From JAADEM01 sp965371855 (lineage in GTDB: Bacteria; Bacteroidota; Bacteroidia; Bacteroidales; Marinilabiliaceae): a stretch of DNA of 50,725 bases. The position numbers and the translations under genes were made by a program. The DNA is taken from the NCBI GenBank assembly GCA_965371855.1, contig CBDUZZ010000034.1, positions 1-50,725 of the forward strand, read 5' to 3'. A model generated the notes under the pieces. It was not told the origin of the DNA and did no database searches. It saw only the letters and a program-made list of their open reading frames with translations. Every line of letters begins with the position of its first letter. Positions within the stretch are counted from its first letter, which is position 1. This document shows, in pieces, positions 1 to 9,000 of the stretch.

Positions 1-55
1 ATTGGAAAGGATTAAGAATGATCCTGAGTTGGCGCATTTGGTGAAGGAGGGATAG
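1..55 (+). CDS. C-terminal tail of a gene entering from the left
   Basis: Frame 2 is open from the window edge and ends at a TAG at 53-55, giving 17 residues that end in ELAHLVKEG. The stretch reads like the charged helical end of a real protein, and the next gene is convergent with it. Nothing can be said about function because almost all of the gene lies outside the window. It could also be a chance open stretch. Confidence 0.35.
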   Translation, partial: LERIKNDPELAHLVKEG

Positions 56-71
56 AAATTCAATTGTATTT

Positions 72-344
72 TTACCCTTCTCCTTTTACCGGTTTATAAA
101 AAGTACTTCTTCCTTGTCCTTTTCTAATGATAAGGTTCTTCTCTACAAGTGCAGTAAGTATCTCATGAACTTTTGTTTTTTGGAGCTTTAAGAGTTCAAT
201 AGCTATTTTTCGTGTTATGGTTTTATTATCCAAGATATAAAGTAATAGCTTTTTTTCGTTTTCATCTAATCGTCCGTAATCGTCCGTAATCGTCCGTAAT
301 TGATCGAAATCGCTCTTTTCTACCTGTGGGCGATATAATTCCAC
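72..344 (-). pseudogene. Displaced C-terminal winged-helix part of the AlbA_2/RecG-like gene
   Basis: This 90-residue frame looks like the missing C-terminal end of the gene at 391-1455. The same frame extends upstream past its ATG, reading NGLQKPNIEEQNDF and then VELYRP. That is the usual join in AlbA_2/HATPase_c_4 proteins between the GSGI..I..ACKENGL region and the FxVxLYRP strand. Residues of roughly 28-85 (LDENEKKLLLYIL, ITRKIAIELLKL, KVHEILTALVEKNLIIRKG) form a winged helix. Whether the ATG at 344 is ever used as a start is unknown. A 3 x 10-bp tandem repeat sits at the start of the winged helix and encodes part of RTITDDYGRL. It could be a sequencing error splitting one intact gene rather than a true pseudogene. 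Confidence 0.6.
271..300. repeat. Three perfect tandem copies of a 10-bp unit inside a coding frame
   Basis: The unit CGTCCGTAAT occurs three times head to tail, preceded by a partial copy (TAAT) at 267-270. It lies inside the winged-helix part of the frameshifted AlbA_2 gene. Because 10 is not a multiple of 3, gain or loss of one copy changes the reading frame. With the present three copies, the segments on both sides are in the same frame. Confidence 0.9.
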
Positions 345-390
345 ATCAACAAAGTCATTTTGTTCTTCAATATTTGGCTTTTGTAGTCCA

Positions 391-1455
391 TTATTCTTTA
401 CAAGCGTTAATAATGCGGTTTATTCCGCTTCCCCATTGCTCAATCAAGCCAAGTTCTTTAAAAACATGGGCTACCACTCGGTTGCGGGCTTCGCTTCGCC
501 CGTTAAATACATCTTCAATGGTAATAGTATTGGGTAAACTGCCAGGAGAAACAATGTTTACAATATCATCGTAAATACCCACTTTAATGTCCCTGCCACG
601 ATTCACATAATCACGATGTATTAGTGCATTTACAAGAGCTTCACGCAATGCTACCGTAGGAATTTCATAAGTTTCGTTGCGGTACAACCCCTTAATTTCG
701 GCTTTAAGGTTGATGTGGTTTAAAATAAAGCTTTGGATATTTTCCAATACCGAGAATATATCTCCACCGTATTCTTTTTTGTCAATAAAAACATCCATAG
801 TTGTACCCTTAAACCTTGCACATTTTACAGTGCAATGCGAAAACTTACCAAGAAGAATCATCAAGGCATTGGTAGGATACACCTTATCGTTTTCTGTTTT
901 AACTAATTTGAGGTTTTCAAGTTTTTCATTGTTTAAAGGCTTACCAATGCTTTCAAATTTTCCAAGCAACGAAGATAAGTCCAAGTCTGGAAATTCTATA
1001 TCGTAACAAATTTCTTCATCAAAACTGATATGGCGTTTTTGTCGTTCAAGTTCGGCAATGGTATCAAGGCCGGCAATCCGGTTGGTGGCTCCTATTCTTA
1101 TGTATGTTCCATTGTTTCTGCCCCTGTTTTTCAGAAAGTAAGGCTTCAGATTGCCACGAACAATTTCGATAACCAATATCAGTTTATTCTTAATATTTAC
1201 GCTGTATATTTCGGGTAGTATTCCCGGAGAGCAATTGTCTGCAATTATGGATGCTACTTTATCCTGCATCTCAAATAACTCGTTATCATCAATCCCGATA
1301 ATTTCCCGTTTATCGTTAACACCAATAATAAGCCTGCCACCACTTGTATTCGAAAAAGCAATAACCGTTTTGGCTATGTTATCGCTCTTGGGCAAAGCCT
1401 CTTTAAATTCAAGGGTTTTGCTTTCTCCTTTTTGTATTTGCCCTGATAATATCAT
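391..1455 (-). CDS. AlbA_2-domain (RecG-like) putative DNA-binding/transcriptional regulator, prematurely stopped
   Basis: The 354-residue product starts with an AlbA_2 (Schlafen-like, formerly divergent AAA-4) domain, seen in SKTLEFKEALP near residue 14 and SNTSGGRLIIGVND near 35-50. The C-terminal half has the HATPase_c_4-type signature ALREALVNALIHRDY near 270-282 and the GSGINRII stretch just before the stop. Such proteins are common in bacterial mobile or defence-rich regions and are annotated as ATP-binding or RecG-like regulators; their biochemistry is poorly known. Translation stops at NACKE, where the family normally continues as NACKENGL. Dropping one T in the stop-codon region at about 391-396 restores that continuation into the frame at 72-344. 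The full protein would then be about 460 residues, which suits the family. Start at 1455 is the first ATG before the AlbA_2 core. Confidence 0.8.
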   Translation of the reverse strand: MILSGQIQKGESKTLEFKEALPKSDNIAKTVIAFSNTSGGRLIIGVNDKREIIGIDDNELFEMQDKVASIIADNCSPGILPEIYSVNIKNKLILVIEIVRGNLKPYFLKNRGRNNGTYIRIGATNRIAGLDTIAELERQKRHISFDEEICYDIEFPDLDLSSLLGKFESIGKPLNNEKLENLKLVKTENDKVYPTNALMILLGKFSHCTVKCARFKGTTMDVFIDKKEYGGDIFSVLENIQSFILNHINLKAEIKGLYRNETYEIPTVALREALVNALIHRDYVNRGRDIKVGIYDDIVNIVSPGSLPNTITIEDVFNGRSEARNRVVAHVFKELGLIEQWGSGINRIINACKE

Positions 1456-1778
1456 AATTCTATCCCAATTTTAGCTGATTGCAATTTTGTTTTTCTGGCA
1501 AGTTTTTAAGCTTCATTTATTTAATTTTTAACATTGACAAACTAAAAATTTCAACAAAAATAGCAATTATATTACGGCAGCAAATCAAAATAGCTACCGA
1601 TAATTAGATGTAAAGAAAAAAAATTGAATATAAGATTTTTTCAACAGCCTTTTTACGTTGATTTCTTAGTCTGTCCGGATAAACCCTACCACCCCCCGGA
1701 CAACCACTACCCCACTCTAACAACTAAAGAATCAAACTCATATTTTCGATACATTAATTTAATTTAATGTAAAAAGTT
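1456..1778. other. Intergenic region between divergent genes, before the mobile-element operon
   Basis: This AT-rich gap of 323 bp separates the minus-strand AlbA_2-like gene from the plus-strand DUF3945 operon, so it should hold promoters for both. I see no convincing TTTG / TAnnTTTG Bacteroidota promoter pair. An inverted repeat TGTCCGG (1672-1678) / CCGGACA (1696-1702) brackets a C-rich stretch and could be an operator or a weak hairpin. No ORF or RNA gene is recognisable. Confidence 0.5.
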
Positions 1779-3224
1779 ATGAGCAAAAAAGTATCAGATA
1801 ACCAGCCCCGGGAAAACGGGGAAACCTTATTGGTCGTTGAAAAAAACGAACAAGGGAAACAGAATGTAAAGGCAGTAACAGGGGAGTTTGACAAAAACGG
1901 AAGCCCTAAAACCACTCTTCCTAAGAATGAAAACAATCCCGATTTTCTGAAAATCAACAAGCACAACAACGCATTGGAAAACTTCTTTTCCAACTTCATG
2001 CGGCAGTGCAAAAACCCAACACAGTTTACCTTCTTTAAAGTTCCCACCGATGGCATGGAGCAAATAGCAACGGTTATTGGCGATGTTGTTAAAAATGGCT
2101 ACGAGTCAGGGAAAGAGATGCTTAATGAATACATGGTCAAACCCGAAGATTATACCGCAAAACAAAACAAGGAACAGGGACAAGCTCCTGAGCAACATAA
2201 AGAGGTGCAGTCCGCGAAGAAGACAGCCATTAATGAAAATGAAATTGATTGGGAGGGTTTAAGCAAATACGGAGTATCCAAAGAGATGTTGGAAAATAGT
2301 AAATGCCTTAATACCATGCTCAATTATGGAAAGTCTCCCATGCTATTTCCCGTTAAGATGGATTTGGAGGGAATAAAAGTTGAAACGGAAGCCCGTTTGG
2401 CATTCCGAAAAGACCAGGACGGAAAAGTATCCCTGTCCGTTCACGGGGTGCGTAAACAACCGGAGCTTGACAAACCTTTTTACGGCCATAAATTTACCGA
2501 TGAAGAAAAAAAAGCACTTACAGATACCGGAAACATGGGCAAGGTGATGGACATGAAAAAGAATGACAGTACAACCTTGCCCGTTTACGTGAGTGTTGAT
2601 AAACTGACCAACGAACTGATCGCCCTGCGTGCCGACAGGGTGAAAATACCCAATGAAATAAAAGGGGCAACACTCAACGAAGGGCAGAAACAACAACTGC
2701 AGAAAGGCAAACCGGTTTTTGTGGAAGGGATGACAGCCAAAAGTGGCAAAGAATTTTCTGCCCACCTTCAGGTAAATGCCGATAAACGTGGTCTGGAGTT
2801 TATCTTCGACAGGCAACAAGACCAGTCCCAACAAAAAGGGCAGGGTTTCCGCATCCCGACAAAGCTTGGTGGTGTAGATCTGACCAAACAGCAACAGGAT
2901 GACCTGAAAGGTGAAAAGACTATCCACGTAAAAGGCTTAACCGATAAAAAAGGGCAGACTTACAACGCCTACATAAAAGTGAATACTGAAAAAGGCAAAC
3001 TGGACTTTTTCAAATGGAACCCGGATAAAGCCCAGGAGAAAACACCGGACAATGCTCACAAAATCCAGGAGGCGGTCAATTCACAGGGTAAAACCAATGA
3101 GGCTACCAAAGAGGTAAAAGAACCAATGAAAAAAGGCCAGTCCCAGCCTACCGAAAAACAACAGGAGAAAAAAGCAGAACAACAAAAAAAAACCATGCCC
3201 ATAAGCAAAGGGCGCAAAATGTAA
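1779..3224 (+). CDS. DUF4099/DUF3945-domain protein of a conjugative element
   Basis: This 481-residue soluble protein has no signal peptide. The N-terminal 140 residues are charged and probably partly disordered. A DUF4099-like region follows (about 150-255, beginning IDWEGLSKYGVSKEML). Two DUF3945-type repeats come next, with cores near 310 (VFVEGMTAKSGKEFSAHL) and 380 (IHVKGLTDKKGQTYNAYI). The tail after 420 is rich in K, Q and E. Such proteins are regularly found immediately before topB in Bacteroidota integrative conjugative elements, and their function is unknown. The repeat core resembles the extreme C-terminus of the TopB encoded next door (IKGLKSKKGTTFSAYL), which suggests a shared nucleic-acid- or protein-binding module. 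It is the first gene of the apparent operon, 79 bp before topB. Confidence 0.85.
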   Translation: MSKKVSDNQPRENGETLLVVEKNEQGKQNVKAVTGEFDKNGSPKTTLPKNENNPDFLKINKHNNALENFFSNFMRQCKNPTQFTFFKVPTDGMEQIATVIGDVVKNGYESGKEMLNEYMVKPEDYTAKQNKEQGQAPEQHKEVQSAKKTAINENEIDWEGLSKYGVSKEMLENSKCLNTMLNYGKSPMLFPVKMDLEGIKVETEARLAFRKDQDGKVSLSVHGVRKQPELDKPFYGHKFTDEEKKALTDTGNMGKVMDMKKNDSTTLPVYVSVDKLTNELIALRADRVKIPNEIKGATLNEGQKQQLQKGKPVFVEGMTAKSGKEFSAHLQVNADKRGLEFIFDRQQDQSQQKGQGFRIPTKLGGVDLTKQQQDDLKGEKTIHVKGLTDKKGQTYNAYIKVNTEKGKLDFFKWNPDKAQEKTPDNAHKIQEAVNSQGKTNEATKEVKEPMKKGQSQPTEKQQEKKAEQQKKTMPISKGRKM

Positions 3225-3260
3225 CCTAAACCATGAAAACAACAAATATGAATTTAAATG

Positions 3261-3297
3261 TTTCCCCCTTTGGGGGAAATCCCGAAGGGAAAGGGGG
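3261..3297. repeat. G/C-run palindromic repeat between DUF3945 gene and topB
   Basis: The 79-bp spacer between the two genes contains CCCCCTTTGGGGG (3264-3276) followed by CCCGAAGGG (3281-3289) and AAAGGGGG (3290-3297). These allow several nested hairpins. The run style is like the scattered palindromic repeats seen in many Bacteroidota genomes, and a similar C-run/G-run pair lies inside the MITE-like element near 48791. It may influence mRNA processing between the two genes. It is not followed by a T-run, so I do not call it a terminator. Confidence 0.6.
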
Positions 3298-3303
3298 CTC
3301 TAA

Positions 3304-5379
3304 ATGATAGCAATAATAGCAGAAAAACCCAGTGTTGCCCGTGAGATAGCACTAATCATAGGGGCTAAAGAGAAGAAAGACGGATATATTCAGGGAAATG
3401 GCTACATGGTAACATGGGCATTCGGCCACTTAGTGGGTTTGGCAATGCCCGAAGAATACGGGTACAAAGGTTTCCGGAGAGAAAGCCTACCCATACTGCC
3501 ACCTGAATTTATTCTGACACCCCGGCAAACTAAAGTTGGTAAATCTTACGAGTTCGACAAAGGGGCATTGAAGCAACTTAAAGTAATCGAATCAGTGTTT
3601 AACAAATGCAGCAGCATTATTGTAGCTACCGATGCAGGGCGCGAAGGGGAACTTATCTTCCGGTATATCTACAATTATTTAGGTTGCAAAAAACCATTCT
3701 CCCGGTTATGGATAAGCAGCCTGACCGATAAAGCCATACGGGAAGGTTTAAACAACCTCAAAAAAGGAAGTGACTACGATAACCTGTACCGGGCAGCCAA
3801 AGCACGTAGCGAATCCGATTGGTTAGTGGGGATGAACGCCACACAAGCCATAACCGTAAGTGCCGGGCGTGGGCTCTATTCGCTTGGCAGGGTACAAACA
3901 CCTACTTTAGCAATGGTTTGCTCCCGTTATCTGGAGAATATAAATTTTGTCCCAAAACCCTATTGGACAATAGAAGCAGAACTTCAAAAGGGAGGCGCAA
4001 AGTTTATTGCATCAGTTCCCGGACAGTTTGAAGAAAAGACAACGGCGGAAAGTATTTGCCAAAGGATAAAGAAAGTAGCCCAGTTAACCGTCAAGACAGT
4101 AGAGAGCAAGTTGCGCAACGAAAAATCCCCGTTGCTTTATGATTTAACAACGTTACAGAAGGAAGCCAACAGTAAATTGGACTTTTCGGCTAACAAAACG
4201 CTTTCTATTATCCAAAAACTTTATGAAGCAAAACTCACCACCTACCCTCGAACAGGAAGCCGGTATATATCAGAATATATTTTTGAAGAAATTCCCTCTT
4301 TAATCAAGGGTTTACACTCTCATGCCGACTTAGGAGCGTATGCAAAGACGTTGATCCGGTTAAACAGGCAAAGTGTTAATGATGACAAAATAACCGACCA
4401 TCATGCTATCATTATTACCGAAAACAGAGCACAGGGATTGAGTAAAGATGAACAAGCCATATATGATATGATAGCCGGACGTATTTTGGAAGCTTTTTCA
4501 CCCAATTGCATAAAAGAGGTTACGAACGTTGTTTTTGAGGGTGGTGGAACGAACCTGATAGCAAATGGAATGGTCATCAAATCCAAAGGTTGGAGAGAGG
4601 TGCTGAATACCAAAGAAAAGGGCGGATCATTACTGCCCCAACTTTCCGAAGGGGAAACATTTCCAACCAGTCAGGTTAGCTCTCTTGAAAAGCAGACCAA
4701 ACCCAAACTATTGCTTACAGAATCGTCTCTTTTATCGGCAATGGAGAACTCCGGTAAAACACTGGAAAATGAAGAACTCCGCAGCAGCATGAAAGAGTTG
4801 GGGATCGGCACTCCGGCAACTCGTGCCTCCATTATTGAAACACTCTTTTCGAGGGAGTATATGGAACGACAAAAAAAGTCGCTTGTGCCAACTGAAAAAG
4901 GGCTGGCGGTATATGATATAGTTAAGAATATGAAGATAGCCGATGTGGAAATGACCGGGATATGGGAACATGATCTGGGGCGTATAGAACAGGGACGTAC
5001 TGATGTGGGGGCATTCATAGAAAGCATCAAACATTACACAGTAAGAATTACCGAAGAGTTGTTATCATGTAACATCACCACAGAAGGCGGGAACAGTACC
5101 ACTTGCCCAAAATGCAATACCGGCAAAGTGATAATCTATTCCAAAGTTGCCAAATGCAATAACGAAGAATGCGGCCTTTTGGTGTTTCGTAATGTATGCG
5201 GCAAAACACTTACCTATAGCGAGGTAAAACAGTTATTGACCAAAGGGAGAACCTCTGAGATCAAAGGATTGAAAAGTAAGAAAGGAACAACTTTCAGTGC
5301 TTACCTGGTTTTTGATAGCGAGCACAAAACTGCTTTTGAATTTCCCAAAAAGAAAAAGCCTTTCAAACAACGAAGTTAA
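3304..5379 (+). CDS. topB: DNA topoisomerase III (type IA)
   Basis: The 691-residue enzyme relaxes or decatenates DNA by passing a strand through a transient single-strand break. The Toprim domain opens the protein (IIAEKPSVAREIA, residues 3-15) and carries the metal-binding DAGREGE motif at D110-E116. The catalytic tyrosine is Tyr314 in TTYPRTGSRYIS. SLGRVQTPTLAMV and GIGTPATRASIIETL are further type IA signatures. The C-terminus has a four-cysteine element (CPKC ... CNNEEC) near residues 600-625 that probably binds zinc. A short module follows (about 635-690, IKGLKSKKGTTFSAYL) that resembles the DUF3945 repeats of the preceding gene. TopB homologues are standard in Bacteroidota conjugative transposons; in CTnDOT the topoisomerase-like Exc is tied to excision. 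The assignment is firm, while a role in transfer or excision here is inferred from context. Confidence 0.96.
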   Translation: MIAIIAEKPSVAREIALIIGAKEKKDGYIQGNGYMVTWAFGHLVGLAMPEEYGYKGFRRESLPILPPEFILTPRQTKVGKSYEFDKGALKQLKVIESVFNKCSSIIVATDAGREGELIFRYIYNYLGCKKPFSRLWISSLTDKAIREGLNNLKKGSDYDNLYRAAKARSESDWLVGMNATQAITVSAGRGLYSLGRVQTPTLAMVCSRYLENINFVPKPYWTIEAELQKGGAKFIASVPGQFEEKTTAESICQRIKKVAQLTVKTVESKLRNEKSPLLYDLTTLQKEANSKLDFSANKTLSIIQKLYEAKLTTYPRTGSRYISEYIFEEIPSLIKGLHSHADLGAYAKTLIRLNRQSVNDDKITDHHAIIITENRAQGLSKDEQAIYDMIAGRILEAFSPNCIKEVTNVVFEGGGTNLIANGMVIKSKGWREVLNTKEKGGSLLPQLSEGETFPTSQVSSLEKQTKPKLLLTESSLLSAMENSGKTLENEELRSSMKELGIGTPATRASIIETLFSREYMERQKKSLVPTEKGLAVYDIVKNMKIADVEMTGIWEHDLGRIEQGRTDVGAFIESIKHYTVRITEELLSCNITTEGGNSTTCPKCNTGKVIIYSKVAKCNNEECGLLVFRNVCGKTLTYSEVKQLLTKGRTSEIKGLKSKKGTTFSAYLVFDSEHKTAFEFPKKKKPFKQRS

Positions 5380-5506
5380 TATTTGAAAAAGATGCTCCGG
5401 GTACATTGGCTAACTTCGTAAGGGTCATAGCCCCGAACCGTTTCACCGGTACGGCAGGCCATGCCCCTTTTTACTTCGTTTACGCCAAAGAACCCCCACA
5501 TATCCC

Positions 5507-5580
5507 GAAGCAGGAAAACGGACAGACAGTACGTAAAATCATTCAATGCTGTCCTGTCCGTCCGCTCACCTGCTTTTTTC
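5507..5580 (+). terminator. Long imperfect stem-loop with T-run between topB and the DUF1896 gene
   Basis: The 275-bp gap after topB contains an interrupted stem. GAAGCAGG (5507-5514) pairs with CCTGC plus the T-run (5569-5579), and CGGACAGACAG (5519-5529) pairs with CTGTCCTGTCCG (5549-5560) with one bulge. The six-T run directly after the outer arm suits an intrinsic terminator or attenuator. Since the downstream genes probably belong to the same module, partial read-through or a separate promoter is likely. I see no convincing gene in the rest of 5380-5654. Confidence 0.45.
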
Positions 5581-5654
5581 GGGCATAAAGCATCTCATCT
5601 TCTCTCTTCTCATTACTCATTACTACTTACTAATATCTCATTACTGATTTAATC

Positions 5655-6062
5655 ATGGAACTATCTTATTTCAAACTGCTACTTACCGCATATCTCAGAG
5701 AGAGCCATCCGGAGAAAGCGGACGACCACAAATTTATTCATCAACGTAGCGAACTGGCAACAGAAAATTATGCCCGGGCCATTGCAAACGGTTATAAGCA
5801 CATAGAAACAATGGAGCAGGCAAATATTGTACTGTTTAGGGATTTACTCTTTTCAAAATACGATATCCTTTTTGAAATTCTTTCTGAAGAATTCACCAAC
5901 ACCGTAGCCGAAGAACAAATAGCTGAACGGGCTTTGGAACTTTTGCCTTTATGTGCAGATACATTTACAAAGTACGACTTGGGAGATGACTTTGCCGATA
6001 CACCCGAATATGAAAAGCTTTATACTGAACTAACCGGAAAACTGGCAGGGTATGGCATATAA
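5655..6062 (+). CDS. DUF1896 family protein of a conjugative element
   Basis: The 135-residue acidic, largely helical protein has no signal peptide or membrane segment. It starts MELSYFKLLLTAYLRESHPEKADDHKFI and contains RSELATENYARAIANG and ANIVLFRDLLFSKYD, a pattern matching the DUF1896 family. That family is found almost only in Bacteroidota mobile elements, between topB and the large methylase-helicase gene, exactly as here. Its role is unknown. Its stop codon overlaps the start of the next gene by 11 bp, so the two are probably translationally coupled and may act together. Confidence 0.85.
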   Translation: MELSYFKLLLTAYLRESHPEKADDHKFIHQRSELATENYARAIANGYKHIETMEQANIVLFRDLLFSKYDILFEILSEEFTNTVAEEQIAERALELLPLCADTFTKYDLGDDFADTPEYEKLYTELTGKLAGYGI

Positions 6063-9000
6063 CAAAAAGCAGCACCTGCAAGACAATATCGAAGCCATAC
6101 GCACCATGTTCAACCTCGATAAAGAAAAGCGTAGGGCAACCACCGAAGAACAGGCAGCATTACGCAAATATTCGGGCTTTGGCGGATTGAAATGTATCCT
6201 GAACCCCGTTAAAAGTCTGGCCGACGCAGTGCACTGGACAAAATCTGATCTTCCCCTGTTTTCGATGGTCAGGGAGCTGCACAGTGTCATTCACCAAAAC
6301 GCCAGAGACAGAAACGAATATCGGCGGTACTTCAACAGCCTGAAAAACTCTGTGCTAACCTCATTTTATACGCCCCCTGAAGTGGTACAGACTATGGGGC
6401 AGGTTTTAAACAATATGGGCATAAAACCCAATCGTTTCTTAGACCCGTCGGCAGGGATGGGCGAGTTTATTTCGGCATTTAAAGAACAGGGGGCAATAGA
6501 TGAAGTTACCGGTATTGAAAAAGACCTTTTGACAGGCAAAATGCTCTCTTACCTCTATCCCGATAATAAAATCAGGGTTGAGGGTTTTGAGAACATCGGG
6601 AAAAACAGGGAAAACTATTTTGACATCGTTGCATCTAATATCCCTTTCGGGGATATTGCCGTTTTTGACCCTGCTTTTCATTCTTCAACTGTAATTGCTG
6701 AAAAAATGGCAGTCAAATCCGTACATAACTATTTTTTTCTGAAGGGTGTAAAAACACTGCGAGAAGGAGGGCTATTGGCATTTATTACTTCACAGGGAGT
6801 AATGGATTCTCCTAAAAATCAACCTGTACGTAACTGGTTAATGGGCGAATGCAGCCTGGTATCTGCTGTCCGCTTACCCAACAACCTCTTTTCTGATTAT
6901 GCGGGTACTGAAGTTGGAAGTGACTTGGTTATACTGCAAAAAAACACATATAAAGAACGTATCACCAGCAGAGAGGAAGATTTTATCCATAGCCATGCCC
7001 TTTCCAGTGGCATCACTGTAAACGACTATTATCAGAATATGCAACGTATTGTCCATACCAATGGGCATATAGGTACTGACCCTTACGGTAAACCGGCATG
7101 GGTTTATGAGCATGACGGAGGTATTAAAGGTATAGCCAATGATTTACGAAAGATGCTTACGACTGATCTGTCCAGACATTTAGATATTGGCCTGTTTAAC
7201 AGGAACAGGTATCAGGAGGTTCAACAAGCTCCCGTACAGAAAGAAGAAGCTGTGCTACCAATCTCAAAGCAGGAAACCCAGTCACAGAAAGGCACACAAT
7301 TAAGTTTGTTTGATTTGTTTGGTATGTCTCCGGCATCCCAACAACCTACAAAGACAAGGAACAACAACAACAACAACAACAACAGACGGGGGATGCAAAA
7401 GAGAAATCGTCCGCTTCAAAACACTAACAGTATTTTCGATTCCCCACAACTACCAAAAGCCGAAAGCTTTGATCCACGCCTTTTTGAGGGAAAACTGCAC
7501 GGTTTTCATGGAGATGGCAGTCTGGTAATAAACGGCACACAGGTAGGATATTTGAAAGGTGTCAAAAACAAAGGTGTAGAATTTCACCCTTTAAACATCA
7601 GCGAAAAACAAAAAAACATCATTAAGTCCTACATCAGTGTCCGTGACACTTACGAACAACTTTACAGCTTTGAGGTCAATGAAAAAACAGAAGACCCCGA
7701 AACCCGGCAACTGTTGAACAGGCGTTATGACAATTTCGTGCAGAAACATGGCAACCTGAACGCTCCTGAAAACTTGAAACCCATTAAAATGGACAGGGGG
7801 GCATTAACGGTATTGGCACTTGAAAGGTTTATTGACGGCAAAGCAGAAAAAGCCGATTTCTTCCATGCCCCCGTCAGCTTTTCCGTAGCTAGCAAGCAAG
7901 AAAACGTCAGCCCCGAAGAGGCACTGTTCCTTTCATTGAACCGGACGGGAAAAGTGGATATCGGTTTTATGGTACAACGCACAGGCATTGAGGCGGACGA
8001 ACTCAAAGAGCAATTGCATGGGCGTATCTATTTTAACCCTATGGAAGAGGAATACGAAATAGCAGACAAATTTCTTGCCGGAAATGTTGTGCATAAAGCC
8101 AATTTGCTAAGGGGGTATCTGGATGATAACGTTGGTGATTCTATCGGTATCGACAACCCGGAAGCGATGGAATCATACAGGGCTTTGCAAAAGGTAATCC
8201 CCGAAAAAATCCCTTTTGAACTGTTGGATTTTAATCTGGGCGAACGTTGGATACCAACGGGTATTTACGCGAGATTTGCATCCTATCTTTTCGACACAGA
8301 TGTAGAGATACACTACTCTGCAAACATGGATGATTTTTCGGTGAAAGCCGACAAGCAAAATGCACGGATAAACGATAAATATTGTGTTCGTGGCGAAAGC
8401 CGTTCTTTTAACGGTTTGGCTTTAATGAAACACGCTCTGGTAAATACCACGCCCAATATTACCAAAAAGATAATGATTGGCGATAAAGAGGCCAAAGTAC
8501 CCGACAACGAAGCCTTACAAATGGCCAACAGTAAAATTGACGATATACGTAACGGTTTCACAGAATGGCTTAACGTGCAAACCCCGGAGTTCAAAGGACG
8601 TTTGACCCAACTGTATAATGACAAATTTAACTGTTTTGTACGCCCCGGTTATGACGGTTCGCACCAGTCGTTTCCCGGGCTTGACCTAAAGAACCTGGGC
8701 ATAGAAGATTTGTATGGCAGCCAGAAAGATGCTGTTTGGATGCTTAAACAAAACAACGGAGGTATCTGTGACCATGAGGTTGGTACGGGTAAAACTCTTA
8801 TTATGTGTTGCGGAGCTTACGAAATGAAACGTTTGGGCATTGCCAACAAACCCATGATTATTGGTCTGAAAGCTAACCTACACGAGATTGCCCATACTTT
8901 CAGGACAGCTTATCCACATGCCAAAATCCTCTATCCGGGCAAACAGGATTTCACACCACAAAAGCGATTAAAAATATTCCACGACATTAAAAATAACAAT

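Noticed and set aside
2343..2927. Minus-strand open frame of 194 codons opposite the DUF3945 gene
   Set aside because: Shadow frame, rich in Phe and Cys, overlapping a well-supported gene completely.
5406..5588. 60-codon frame in the gap between topB and the DUF1896 gene
   Set aside because: Runs through the stem-loop with T-run and has no conserved-looking composition, so it is better explained as non-coding.
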